NCBI RefSeq assembly: GCF_014397025.1
Contig: NZ_JACJUO010000002.1
Coordinates: forward strand, 919,501-983,500
Direction: 5' to 3'
DNA: 64,000 nucleotides
Source of the DNA: Ochrobactrum sp. Marseille-Q0166
Lineage (GTDB): Bacteria > Pseudomonadota > Alphaproteobacteria > Rhizobiales > Rhizobiaceae
The translations under genes were made by a program, and so were the position numbers. Below, piece after piece: positions 37,463-46,800 of the stretch; the first letter of the stretch is position 1; each line of letters opens with the position of its first letter. Under the pieces are notes generated by a model that worked only from the letters and a program-made list of their open reading frames with translations, searched no databases and was not told where the DNA came from.

Positions 37463-40351
37463 TCAATTTATCCTTCTGAGACGATTAACAAGATTCCATG
37501 AAAAAATAGCGATCTTGCGAATAGCAGAGTATATTAAAGGAGTTTTTTCTAGGCGTGCAGAAAGAGCATTAGTTATTTTGATCACTTTCCTGTTTTCTAA
37601 AGCATTAACCCGTTTCTGTAATTCACGCGTTTCCCTAATGTCTGAGGACATTCGTGATAAGCGTTGAAGTTGAAGCGTCTCAAATCGAGATAGACCACTT
37701 GTAGTTTGATAAAGCCTCGCTTGGCCTGGCCATTCGGAATATGTCCTGGCCATCGAATTTTTCCGCACCCGGTAAAGGCAGGTCACCGTCGGGATAATTG
37801 CGATGCGAAGGCCATTGGCGATAACATTAAGATAAAATGCCCAATCTTCGTACTTGGCTTTGGAGGCTGAGTTCCACCCTCCCATACCCCTTGCGTGAGA
37901 AACCCTGTAACCAGCGTTTGCATGCCCCAATTCGTTTTGAACTTGAGATGTAACAAACCCGTCTCCAAGAGGGCGATAAGTATATTGGCCCATCGAATGG
38001 TATTGATTAAAATCAGTACCAGCATCAAAAGCGGTCAAATATGGAACGGCAGCGGCAGCAGTTGGATCACGACTTAACGCGATAACGATTGTTTTGACCC
38101 AATCATTTAATGGAACATCATCCGAGTCAGCGTTTAATATTAGTTCCGTAGTGCAAGCTGCTAGCGCTGTATTTCGGGCATAAGCAAGGCCACAGTTGTA
38201 CGCATGGTCAATAATTCTGAACGGTATATCGAGGTACTTTTGGGCAGCTTCTGCCATCTCTATACGGCTCATATAATTGGATGCATCATTTACAATAATA
38301 ATTTCATTCGGTCTTAGAGATTGTTGATTTAAAGATTTAATTAGGTCGATAAATTCGGAAATTGCAGTGTTATAGAATGGAATCATTACTGTTGAGGATA
38401 GATTTTCAAAATCCTGTGCGTCGATCTTTTCGTACTTAATACTGTTTGCCTTAATATTGGTCTCTCGAAGATCGTTAATAAGTTCGCCGATAATTCGTAT
38501 CTTCTTTTCATTGTCCCAATCGACCAGCTCACGAATTTTGTACCGGAGAGATTCGACAGAGAGGTCGGTCAAACATTCCTTCCACGCGGCAACTTGGAAC
38601 ATTTCCGGGATTCCGCCCGCGTTTCCGGTTAAGAGTAAGCCGCCATTACCGACGACATCATATACTGCCAGTGGAAAATTATCGCCTCTATATGGCTCTA
38701 CAAATATCCCATCGGATCTGTTCTTTCTAATATATGAAACGAGTTTTGCATGATCAAAATCATTATGAACCGTCAATCTGAAATGACGTCTTATCACCAA
38801 CTCGTTGACATAGCCGCCATCATGGCCACGACCAATAAATACGACCTCCTCAATCCCTTTTGCTTTAAGTTCTTTGCAAAAGCTGTCGTCAAAGGATTCA
38901 CAAATGAGGTCGAACCCTTTCATAGACATGAATTTTCCAATGAAAACGACGCGCTTAATATTTGAGAACTCTAAATTATCAGCATCTAAGTTTATGTATC
39001 TATATGGGCAAATCAACGTTTTATCACTATCAACCCGAATACCTGCTTGAACATAAAGGTTGCGCAGAAACAATGATGGGAAAACGACTAAATCACTAAG
39101 CTCGATGCAAATCTTTTCTTTTACTGCACATACCTGTGCATCCCCGTCCGACCAAGCTTGGTTAGCATTTTCCAGATAGTGCTGGTTCCCATGGCAATGG
39201 ACGACAATTGTAAGTGTATCTGGAAGAATTCCCGCATTCTTTGCCTGAGAAATGCGTGTTCCGATACCTAAATACTCTTGAAAATGAATTTCCTTCAGGT
39301 CTGGGCATATAAAAAGCAGTTGTGTGACAGTTTGAAGCAATATGTCGTCAGCGCCGATATCATCAATTCTAGAAATATCTATTATATCAGATGGGCTGAA
39401 AACTATATCGCTATCAAGCTTCTTTTTTTTATCGAAATCAAAAGCAGCGAGCACCGCGGATCCGTCATTGGAACGGTGCCAGTCTGCGACAAAAGTACCA
39501 ATACCACCGCTCGCCACTAATCCAGGGTACTCTGACGTTATCATGATAGATGATAAATTTTGTGACGTAATCCCGTAGCGCTCCAACACATTGTTGTATG
39601 ATCCAGCGTCAAATAAACACTCCACGAGTACGGTGCTAGCTTGCTCGTCATGGATATTTGCCCGGATATTACCAATCTCTGCAACGTATAAACCTGATGC
39701 CATCAACAGGTTTCTAAGTTCTCCGGTCGTCCACTCGCGAATATGGGCGAAATTAGCAGGCGCGCTCGTTACACTCTTATATCCCAACCTAGAACGATCC
39801 GGCGTTGACAAGAAGCATCGGCTGTCGACCGAACCAGCCAATATTAATCTAATAAGTGCTAACAATGGACGAGGGTCAGTTATATGTTCAATAACGTCGG
39901 CGCACAAAATGACCGTTGGGACGCTATCCCGAAATCTTTCGGCCACTGTCAGTACTTCATTCCACGATGTCAAATCACATTCGATGTGTGTTGCAGCTGG
40001 ATAGTTCTCCTTTGCGCCGACTAGAGATCCCGCAAAATCTACAGCTACAACATCGAGATCGCAGTTTTCGAAGAGGCTTTTAAGTTTAAGAGCGCTGCCA
40101 CAACCAATATCAATTATGCGCTTTACGCCGGAAATATCTGTATATCTCTTGGCCGAATGGTATGTATCTGGTTGCCAAACTATATCTGAGGTTAAACTAT
40201 CATTAAAAATATCGTTCAGCACACGTGCTTTAGCATTTACACCGAAATTCCACTGAGGCGTTGATATATACTGATGTGCAATATTGAAATTATCATAAGG
40301 CTTCTTTCTAATTTCTGTTGGCTCAGGCATCAAAAAATTATTTGATATCAC
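37463..40351 (-). CDS. three-domain methyltransferase-GT4-GT2 protein
   Basis: A 962-residue protein with three apparent catalytic domains. Residues about 60-250: class I SAM methyltransferase, with motif I IIDIGCGSALKL (79-90) and VILCADVIEHITD. Residues about 265-640: GT-B glycosyltransferase of the GT4 type (MITSEYPGLVASGGIGTFVA, VVFIGKFMSMKGFDLI, FVEPYRGDNFPLAVYD, GGIPEMF). Residues about 675-900: GT-A family 2 transferase (VMIPFYNTAISEFIDLI, IIIVNDAS, LNADSDDVP). A helical tail follows. It probably adds sugars to a growing O-chain, and the methyltransferase could cap or tailor the chain. It is AT-rich and lies 10 nt after the epimerase gene. Confidence 0.85.
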   Translation of the reverse strand: MISNNFLMPEPTEIRKKPYDNFNIAHQYISTPQWNFGVNAKARVLNDIFNDSLTSDIVWQPDTYHSAKRYTDISGVKRIIDIGCGSALKLKSLFENCDLDVVAVDFAGSLVGAKENYPAATHIECDLTSWNEVLTVAERFRDSVPTVILCADVIEHITDPRPLLALIRLILAGSVDSRCFLSTPDRSRLGYKSVTSAPANFAHIREWTTGELRNLLMASGLYVAEIGNIRANIHDEQASTVLVECLFDAGSYNNVLERYGITSQNLSSIMITSEYPGLVASGGIGTFVADWHRSNDGSAVLAAFDFDKKKKLDSDIVFSPSDIIDISRIDDIGADDILLQTVTQLLFICPDLKEIHFQEYLGIGTRISQAKNAGILPDTLTIVVHCHGNQHYLENANQAWSDGDAQVCAVKEKICIELSDLVVFPSLFLRNLYVQAGIRVDSDKTLICPYRYINLDADNLEFSNIKRVVFIGKFMSMKGFDLICESFDDSFCKELKAKGIEEVVFIGRGHDGGYVNELVIRRHFRLTVHNDFDHAKLVSYIRKNRSDGIFVEPYRGDNFPLAVYDVVGNGGLLLTGNAGGIPEMFQVAAWKECLTDLSVESLRYKIRELVDWDNEKKIRIIGELINDLRETNIKANSIKYEKIDAQDFENLSSTVMIPFYNTAISEFIDLIKSLNQQSLRPNEIIIVNDASNYMSRIEMAEAAQKYLDIPFRIIDHAYNCGLAYARNTALAACTTELILNADSDDVPLNDWVKTIVIALSRDPTAAAAVPYLTAFDAGTDFNQYHSMGQYTYRPLGDGFVTSQVQNELGHANAGYRVSHARGMGGWNSASKAKYEDWAFYLNVIANGLRIAIIPTVTCLYRVRKNSMARTYSEWPGQARLYQTTSGLSRFETLQLQRLSRMSSDIRETRELQKRVNALENRKVIKITNALSARLEKTPLIYSAIRKIAIFSWNLVNRLRRIN

Positions 40352-40360
40352 AGTATTATC

Positions 40361-41269
40361 CTATAAACTGTTTACGGTAAAATTTATTCCGCTTTTCAAG
40401 TCAGTATTAGGAACCAAATTAAGTTCACTTTTTGCCAAAGATATGTCTAAAACGCTTTTCCTGACATCAAAATTTCTATCAGGAAGTATTTTTTTGTTTA
40501 CTCTAACTTTCATTACTTGCTCTACAAGGGTAATAACTTCATTAATACTTTTTCCTTCTCCGCTTCCTATATTAAATATCTTATGAGTTCCTTTGTAAGA
40601 CATGGCGGTCTCCATCGCCCGAACTGCATCTTCAATATAAATATAATCCCGCTGTGTTTCACCGTCGCCATATATATTGACCGGGCGATTATTTCTTACG
40701 GCATCTATTACGGCGCGTATAAGTCCGATCCCTTTACTTGTAGACTGCAATGGTCCATATGGATTGGATAATCTAAAAATTAAATAGTCTAGTTGTTTTG
40801 TGGCGAAGAATACTCTGAGATAATTCTCAATAAGAAGTTTATGAGCTCCATATGCGCCTATTGGCATCGTCGGGTCGTCTTCCCTTGAGGCAACTATTCC
40901 ATTATTGCCATAGACCGTGCCACCAGAGCTAATAAATATGATCTTTTTAAATCTATATTCTGAGCATTGGCTAAGTAATGATATTGTTGGATTGATTGAT
41001 CTTAGAATGTCTCCCGTAATATCGTTGTTTACGTTCGGTGGATTCGTGCCATGAATCAAGTGATAAACACAATCCTGCCCTATAAGAGCTGCCCTTACCT
41101 CATCTGTATTCTCAAAATTCCCATATATAAACTCAACATTTTTGCTTAGTAATTTTGATCTGCTTCTACCAAACGCGCGAACTGTATAGCCAGAAAATGC
41201 CAATTGGTTGCAAAGGTGTGTACCCAGAAAGCCACCGCCTCCCATCACTAATATTCGTTGATTAGACAA
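40361..41269 (-). CDS. NAD-dependent sugar epimerase/dehydratase
   Basis: A 302-residue extended SDR enzyme. It has GGGGFLGTHLCNQLAFSG (NAD-binding), SSGGTVYGNNG, catalytic YGAHKLLIENYLR (YxxxK) and YGDGETQRDYIYIEDAVRA, typical of UDP-glucose 4-epimerase-like proteins. It probably makes a nucleotide sugar for the polysaccharide. It lies in a minus-strand run 41382-37463 with the two large glycosyltransferase genes. Strong A/T bias in its codons suggests foreign origin. Confidence 0.88.
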   Translation of the reverse strand: MSNQRILVMGGGGFLGTHLCNQLAFSGYTVRAFGRSRSKLLSKNVEFIYGNFENTDEVRAALIGQDCVYHLIHGTNPPNVNNDITGDILRSINPTISLLSQCSEYRFKKIIFISSGGTVYGNNGIVASREDDPTMPIGAYGAHKLLIENYLRVFFATKQLDYLIFRLSNPYGPLQSTSKGIGLIRAVIDAVRNNRPVNIYGDGETQRDYIYIEDAVRAMETAMSYKGTHKIFNIGSGEGKSINEVITLVEQVMKVRVNKKILPDRNFDVRKSVLDISLAKSELNLVPNTDLKSGINFTVNSL

Positions 41270-41381
41270 GGCTTAACTCCATTAATTAATTAAATAACTA
41301 ATTAAAAACGCGCTATTTTAGAAAAATAAGTAAGACAGTTCTCAGACAAGACTTCAGCGATATAAATATAAGTGGGTAGTT

Positions 41382-43073
41382 TCAATTCATCTGGGAATGA
41401 GTGCGTTGCCACTCGTGAACTAATGCTTCAATTGTGTGCTGGGCGTCAGCAATCAGTGGTTTATACCGCTCGTTTCCAAAGCCCCAAAGTGTGGATGTTG
41501 CATTTTCTTTATGACCAACAATAAATGGCAGAGCCACGACAACGCGAAAATTTTCCTGTCTCTCCAAATACCTATCAATAGTATTTTTAACGGAATTTGT
41601 ATCAAGTGGATTCCATTGCGATAAAATTTTCAACGCGCTTATATTATATATATTAAATACTGTGCTCGTCATCTTGTCTATAGTCGCATAGGTGCGACCA
41701 TGAAAATGATCGACAGAAGTAACCTTGGCACTCGAATTAACATCGGCCATAACACCAGAAAAAACGTCCCAACTTGTTTTACGGTTATCAAGATAGGTAT
41801 TAATATCATCAAGTATATTATTAAAATTTTCCGGCAAATCGACGTCGTCTTCAATAACTGTTAGTCTTTTTATATCGTTCGCGATGGCATAGCGAGATAA
41901 GGCATTAAAGCTGGCTCCACAACCGACCCATCCCAAACTATGTCGAATGCCGTCAAAAAGCTCACAACCGTCTGGCAGCGATTGAGCCATTTGGAGTCGC
42001 CGCTCTATCGTTTCTGGCAAAGAGAGGGCAAAGAATTGACTTTTTTTAGTCACATATATTGGTTGATCTAGGACACTATTGGCTGGAATAACCCCGTTGG
42101 CTAAGAGAAAACGGTCAACCATAAAGTTAAAACGAGATGAACTTTCCGTGCAGATAGCATTAATATTTTCTTTAATTATATTGACGTCGCTGAGCATGGC
42201 TTTGGCATTTGCCATCATACTTTCTATCGAACCCTCTTCGAAAAATCGTATGGCGCCTAATAGCTCAGGATAATCGCCTTGATCAGCCGTACCTTCTGAT
42301 AAAATGGGAATTCCTAATGAAATACATTCACATATTCGAGGTGTTTCTAGCAATGCGCCCTCATAGTAGTGAATATTTATGACAGCATGGGCCTCGATTA
42401 AAGTGTTGTAGAGATCCATTCCAAATAAATTGCTACATACTTTTACCCGATATTTCTCTTGAAGCTTTAATATAAATCGACGCCGTCTTTCACTGCTATT
42501 AATATCGCCGTAAAATACAAAATCATACTTTTTTGACCTTTTCGTTATTCGAAAATTATTGTTATTAACGGCGCCAATAGGCAAATAATTGACCTTAGGA
42601 TATTTTATACCATTGTTAGATAAAAACTCAATATTCGATAAAGAATAATCAATTACTCCAATGGATTTATTTAGTATATCAAAGTATTTTTTTGTGAACC
42701 ATCTTGAGTTTACTGATTGTTCAAGTTGAAATACAAATCTTTTATTTGCAGGTGGAAGTTTTCTAAACATTTGCGCGCAAAGGACAATATAAAAATCGTG
42801 TTTAAAACGCTTCACTGGACCAACTAAAATTTCATTCTGGATGCCATGAAACGCTAATCTATCAGATATATTACGTGCTATAAATACCGTGTGTGGAGTG
42901 CAAAGAATTCCCCATGCAACATTGCTTCCGGTCGCGAAACGTTGCCCCAATTTCACATGAGAATATTCACGACCATGCCATTTTAGACGATTTATGAGCC
43001 CCGTGAAATCTCCTCGCACTAAATAGCGAAATGCATTCCTCAGTTGATTAAAACGGTCACCCAATTTTGGCAT
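41382..43073 (-). CDS. two-domain glycosyltransferase (GT-B plus GT25-like)
   Basis: A 563-residue protein. Residues about 60-335 resemble a GT-B glycosyltransferase (VFYGDINSSERRRRFILKL, ICECISLGIPILSEGTAD). Residues about 345-550 resemble a family 25 LPS glycosyltransferase: FALSLPETIERRLQMAQSL, GWVGCGASFNALSRYAIAND, then the acidic LTVIEDDVDLP and the FSGVMAD stretch. Two activities in one chain are suggested. It is AT-rich and lies 112 nt upstream of the epimerase gene. The IS630 element starts 168 nt upstream of it. Confidence 0.75.
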   Translation of the reverse strand: MPKLGDRFNQLRNAFRYLVRGDFTGLINRLKWHGREYSHVKLGQRFATGSNVAWGILCTPHTVFIARNISDRLAFHGIQNEILVGPVKRFKHDFYIVLCAQMFRKLPPANKRFVFQLEQSVNSRWFTKKYFDILNKSIGVIDYSLSNIEFLSNNGIKYPKVNYLPIGAVNNNNFRITKRSKKYDFVFYGDINSSERRRRFILKLQEKYRVKVCSNLFGMDLYNTLIEAHAVINIHYYEGALLETPRICECISLGIPILSEGTADQGDYPELLGAIRFFEEGSIESMMANAKAMLSDVNIIKENINAICTESSSRFNFMVDRFLLANGVIPANSVLDQPIYVTKKSQFFALSLPETIERRLQMAQSLPDGCELFDGIRHSLGWVGCGASFNALSRYAIANDIKRLTVIEDDVDLPENFNNILDDINTYLDNRKTSWDVFSGVMADVNSSAKVTSVDHFHGRTYATIDKMTSTVFNIYNISALKILSQWNPLDTNSVKNTIDRYLERQENFRVVVALPFIVGHKENATSTLWGFGNERYKPLIADAQHTIEALVHEWQRTHSQMN

Positions 43074-43254
43074 TATCTTAGGATACCCTATTTAAGTATA
43101 ATGGAAACCTTAAAACTAGCAATTTTACAACGCTAGCTTGGTATACACTTAACCGCCTCAAAACGGTAGAGCTTATTAATTATTGAAAAATAGGATTTTT
43201 TCTCATCATTGATAGTATCAGGATTGGTGGTTTTTGATTTAGAACGCGTCCACT

Positions 43255-43728
43255 TTACTCGGGGTCATCTCCGCAGGATTTGAAGTAGTTGGCACATTCT
43301 TGTGGTTCAAACAGCGTGACGATCTGGCCGACAGTATTCCATAAGCCCTCGACGGTTCGCTCGGCTTTGGCGCGCAAGACGGCCTTGAGCTTGGCGAAGG
43401 CCTTCTCGATGGGGTTGAAGTCTGGACTGTATGGAGGAAGGTAGAGCAAGCTGCAGCCCGCACCTTCGATTGCGAGACGCACGCCCTTCGCCTTATGTGA
43501 CGGCAGGTTGTCCATGATGACGATGTCGCCGGTCACCAAGGTTGGAATGAGAACCTGTTCGACATAGGCCTGGAATGCGACGCCGTTCATCGCACCGTCG
43601 AGGACCATGGGCGCGGTCATGCCAGATAGTCTGAGTGCACCGGTAAATGTCGTTGTCTTCCAATGGCCGTGTGGGACCGGTGAATGGCATCGATCTCCGC
43701 AAGGGGCTCGTCCGCGAAGCCGGGACAT
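43255..43728 (-). CDS. IS630 transposase OrfB (DDE domain), copy 1
   Basis: The catalytic half of the transposase, reached by a -1 frameshift from OrfA at an A7 run (minus strand of 43856-43862). The open frame actually begins near that run: its protein sequence HLVFIDETGLSTKM (first D) lies upstream of the first ATG. The other catalytic residues are in VIMDNLPSHK and PYSPDFNPIEKAFAKLK. The C-terminus reads CGDDPE. Confidence 0.85.
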   Translation of the reverse strand: MSRLRGRAPCGDRCHSPVPHGHWKTTTFTGALRLSGMTAPMVLDGAMNGVAFQAYVEQVLIPTLVTGDIVIMDNLPSHKAKGVRLAIEGAGCSLLYLPPYSPDFNPIEKAFAKLKAVLRAKAERTVEGLWNTVGQIVTLFEPQECANYFKSCGDDPE

Positions 43729-43814
43729 CTTCGTGCTCAGGCCGGTTTCATCAATGAATACGAGGTGCGCTGGATCGAGATCGAGCTGGCCGTCGAACCA
43801 GTCCTGGCGACGCT

Positions 43815-44138
43815 TCAGCAGGTCAGGACGGTCCTGCTCCAGTGCATGTGCGGTCTTTTTTTGAAAGTCCAGCCGCGCTTTCGCAGCCAGACGTCAAGCG
43901 CACTGCGGCCGATCAATACGGCTCTCTCCTCATGCAATCGCCGGACCATTTCGTTGAGCGTGATATCCTTCGCCTCTTCGATCATGCCGAAGATGAAGTC
44001 CTCGTGAGGATCCAGGCGTGAGCCGCCGCGTCGGCCCTGCTTCGCCGGGGTCAACAGACCTGCTCGCGCACTCGCAATCCAGGCGATGGCTGTTGAAATC
44101 CCAATCCCAAATCGGGCTGCCGCTGAACGTGCCGACAT
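43815..44138 (-). CDS. IS630 transposase OrfA (HTH), copy 1
   Basis: The 107-residue DNA-binding half: MSARSAAARFGIGISTAIAW, then VRRLHEERAVLIGRSALDVW ahead of the slip site. Homologous sequence (YDPAFSDDLRSRVLAASRDG) continues about 22 codons upstream without a start codon in frame. The ATG that precedes it (ATGACCCGG) is in another frame, so the true start is uncertain. The protein sequence is identical to copy 2. Confidence 0.82.
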   Translation of the reverse strand: MSARSAAARFGIGISTAIAWIASARAGLLTPAKQGRRGGSRLDPHEDFIFGMIEEAKDITLNEMVRRLHEERAVLIGRSALDVWLRKRGWTFKKRPHMHWSRTVLTC

Positions 44139-44292
44139 GCCATCCCGTGACGCAGCCAGAACGCGGCTACGCAGATCATCACTGAAAGCCGGGTCATATT
44201 GCCTCCAACCAAATCACCAGTCGGAGCGATGGAATCAGAATTCGGCGACCAAGGGAATCCTCAACGCGATTCCGCGTTCAATGGACGCGCTC

Positions 44293-45372
44293 TAGTTAGA
44301 GTGATTAACATGAATAGAAAATCATATATGGATGCTATCATGTGTAATTGTGCTACGTAAGAAAGCATGGAAAGCATCTCTGGTCGAGCTATATTATTGA
44401 ATATATCGCTCATAGAAGCATCCGATGATCTCCAAATTCCTTATCCAATACTTACAATCATATATGTACTATCAGATTCTCAAATAAATGGTGCTCTGAT
44501 TTCACTACAGCGACAAACGTGAACAAACAAGGGCACATCTGTCTTACCATCTGTAGTTAGGGCTATCGGTGCGTCTCAAGCGCGGCAGCCCGACCATTAA
44601 TTCAAAACGCTCCTATCGTCTTGACGACGAAATGGGACTTTAGCTGCTTAATAAGTCTGTCTAAAGGCATGTAAAGACCTTGTTAGGAGCTCATCTAAAT
44701 TGGCGGCGACCTTTTGTATCTCGGTCTTGGTACAGTAGGTCATTCATGAGTATTTGGCGACTGTACGAAAGCCCAAACATTCAACATGTTTTATGCTTAC
44801 TCATGTTTTTAAACCGTAGCTGCGTCCGCTTCTATAGCTCTGTCGAAGATGCTTTATTGCCCTATTAAGATAACCCATCACCTCGACTATAACCTGTTAC
44901 GGTCGAAGAAATTGGCGTCGTTTTATCCTACGGTCCTGTTTATGTCGACTACCAAAACAAGAGAGCCTCTATCGACTGATAAACTGATTGATAATAGCTA
45001 AATTTAGTGTTCCAATTGAATATTCTGAGCCAAATGTTTGAAGGCTCATTGGTGTATGAGCTTTGACGTGCATTAGATGGAGGATTGGCGCAGAGACCAT
45101 AATGAAGTCAGGTGATACATTGCAATCTATCATAAAATACCTATTGCGCTTCTGATGAGGTCATTGGCTTATCAGTCATTTAGTATGGGCTCTAAAAAAT
45201 AGCGTTTCTTATGTATAAAGGAGAGTCAGTTATTTATAATATCAATCCTATGAAGGATAAATAGGGTAAAATGTAAAAATAGCAATAATTATATATTCAG
45301 TATAAAGATAAATTAGATGGAAATGTGCTAGTTTTCAGAAATATCCCGACAAATTAGATAGGGTTCATTGTA
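44293..45372. other. 1.1-kb intergenic region, no gene recognised
   Basis: The region is AT-rich with scattered stops in all frames. A 62-codon frame at 44680-44868 has no ribosome site and no family features. The DNA between the IS630 copy and the next glycosyltransferase may be a decayed gene or inserted debris. The promoter of the 45373 gene should lie in its last 150 nt. Confidence 0.4.
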
Positions 45373-46629
45373 GTGCGAAAAATAGCTATCATAAACCATG
45401 ACTTTTCTGGTTTTACCGGTTCCGAGATTGTTACGATGGAGGTTGCAAATTACTTTGCTTCCAGAGGAGATGAAGTAGTAATCCGCGCCGAGCGTTTCTC
45501 TGATTTATTCGAAAAATATTTGCACGACCGAGTTAGTATATCTCCACGCCGTATCGAAATTTCAAAATTTGATATTGTCTGGTCCCAGCATGGACATTTC
45601 GCGCTTAATACGGAGAATCTTCAAGAGATAAAAGACTGGAAAGGAATTTTTATTGGCAGTCATTTGTCATCCTCAACTCCAGCGGAGGTTTATCACTATC
45701 CTTTTTCCGCAAAATATGCGGGTGGAGTAGTTTTTAATGCTGAAGGCGTTGAAAAGGAGCTAACGGCGAAGGTTCCGGTGAATGGCATTACCTGTAACTT
45801 TAGAAATGCAGCGCCTAAGAAATTTCATAAGCTAAACGTCGCCAAGTCTAAATCTTTGAAAAAAGTTCTTGTTGTATCCAATCACCTCCCGGAAGAGGTT
45901 GAGGAAGCTCTCTTGATTTTAAAAAAAATGGGTATTGGGATTGAACACCTTGGAAAGGGAGGGGTGAGCAAACTTGTCGATCCTGAAGATATATATGCCG
46001 TAGATGCCGTTATTTCTATAGGAAAATCCGTACAATATAGTTTAGTAGGGGGGTGCCCTGTTTACTGTTACGATCATTTTGGCGGCCCCGGGTGGCTTTC
46101 GGAAACTAATTTTGAAGCTGCAGAAAAAAGGAATTTTTCAGGTCGATGCTCTCGAGTAAAGAAAAGTTCTGAAGATATCGCAAAGGAATTATTGAGTGGG
46201 TATTCAGTTGCAAAAGAATTCACTAGTAGTAGACTGCTATTCTTTCATGAGAGGTATAATTTAGAGTCTATTCTAGACAAATTTCTAGATCAGATAAAAA
46301 TTCGTGGAATCGGAAATATATTTAACTCACAAGATTGCATAGATCATATAGATCTAATGCGGGGTGCACTTCTTCATGTAAGTTGGATATGGAAAGATGT
46401 ATATGGAAAAGAACAGTTTCATCTCGCCCAATTTAGGGAACGAGAGCTAGAAGCAATGAGGGTGCGAGAGCTAACCAAGTTGAGTAGAGAATTAGAAGAT
46501 TCCCGTCTAGATGCGATTCGGGTGCTTTCTAAATCGTGGTTGGCTGGCTTTTTACTACAGCCATGGTATGCTAAAAAGTGGATATATTTAAGAAAAAAGC
46601 AAAAGAATTACAAAAGTGAGTTGAATTAG
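45373..46629 (+). CDS. glycosyltransferase-like protein of the polysaccharide locus
   Basis: A 418-residue protein beginning with GTG (45373), with AGGG about ten bases upstream. It starts MRKIAIINHDFSGFTGSEIV, like the N-terminus of GT-B glycosyltransferases, with a second Rossmann-like half (KSLKKVLVVSNHLPEEVEEA, VDAVISIGKSVQYSLVGGCP). The last ~60 residues form a charged, arginine- and glutamate-rich helix (LAQFRERELEAMRVRELTKL), perhaps membrane- or partner-binding. The classical GT4 E-x7-E motif is not obvious, so activity is uncertain. It is AT-rich, as in the genes at 37463-43073. Confidence 0.65.
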   Translation: MRKIAIINHDFSGFTGSEIVTMEVANYFASRGDEVVIRAERFSDLFEKYLHDRVSISPRRIEISKFDIVWSQHGHFALNTENLQEIKDWKGIFIGSHLSSSTPAEVYHYPFSAKYAGGVVFNAEGVEKELTAKVPVNGITCNFRNAAPKKFHKLNVAKSKSLKKVLVVSNHLPEEVEEALLILKKMGIGIEHLGKGGVSKLVDPEDIYAVDAVISIGKSVQYSLVGGCPVYCYDHFGGPGWLSETNFEAAEKRNFSGRCSRVKKSSEDIAKELLSGYSVAKEFTSSRLLFFHERYNLESILDKFLDQIKIRGIGNIFNSQDCIDHIDLMRGALLHVSWIWKDVYGKEQFHLAQFRERELEAMRVRELTKLSRELEDSRLDAIRVLSKSWLAGFLLQPWYAKKWIYLRKKQKNYKSELN

Positions 46630-46695
46630 TTAAAGTAATAAATAAAGATAATTTATAGTAAATCACAGTTTTTCCGTTATGTAATTAATTTAAAT

Positions 46696-46800
46696 AGAGC
46701 GTATTCGTATTAATCTGAATCATAACTGCAAGCTGCAAAGTAGTTATCGCACGCGGTTGCTTCGAACAATGTTATGACTAGGCCGACGGTATTCTGCAGG
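46696..46800 (-). pseudogene. C-terminal remnant of a different IS630 transposase
   Basis: The minus strand encodes NTVGLVITLFEATACDNYFA followed by ACSYDSD and stop, clearly the tail of an IS630 transposase (compare NTVGQIVTLFEPQECANYFK in the intact copies). The end TAGAGCGTATTCG resembles the IS630 terminal repeat. It is cut off by the IS407-type element at about 46800. Confidence 0.6.

Larger units (their letters stand above)
43242..44292 (-). mobile_element. IS630-family element, copy 1
   Basis: A 1051-bp element bounded by TA dinucleotides (43240-43241 and 44293-44294), the target duplication of IS630/Tc1 elements. The inverted ends are GAACGCGTCC and GAGCGCGTCC. The same element recurs in opposite orientation at 53701-54751 with at least three base differences. 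Confidence 0.92.

Noticed and set aside
44680..44868. 62-codon frame in the 1.1-kb gap
   Set aside because: No ribosome site, odd composition and no similarity recognised.
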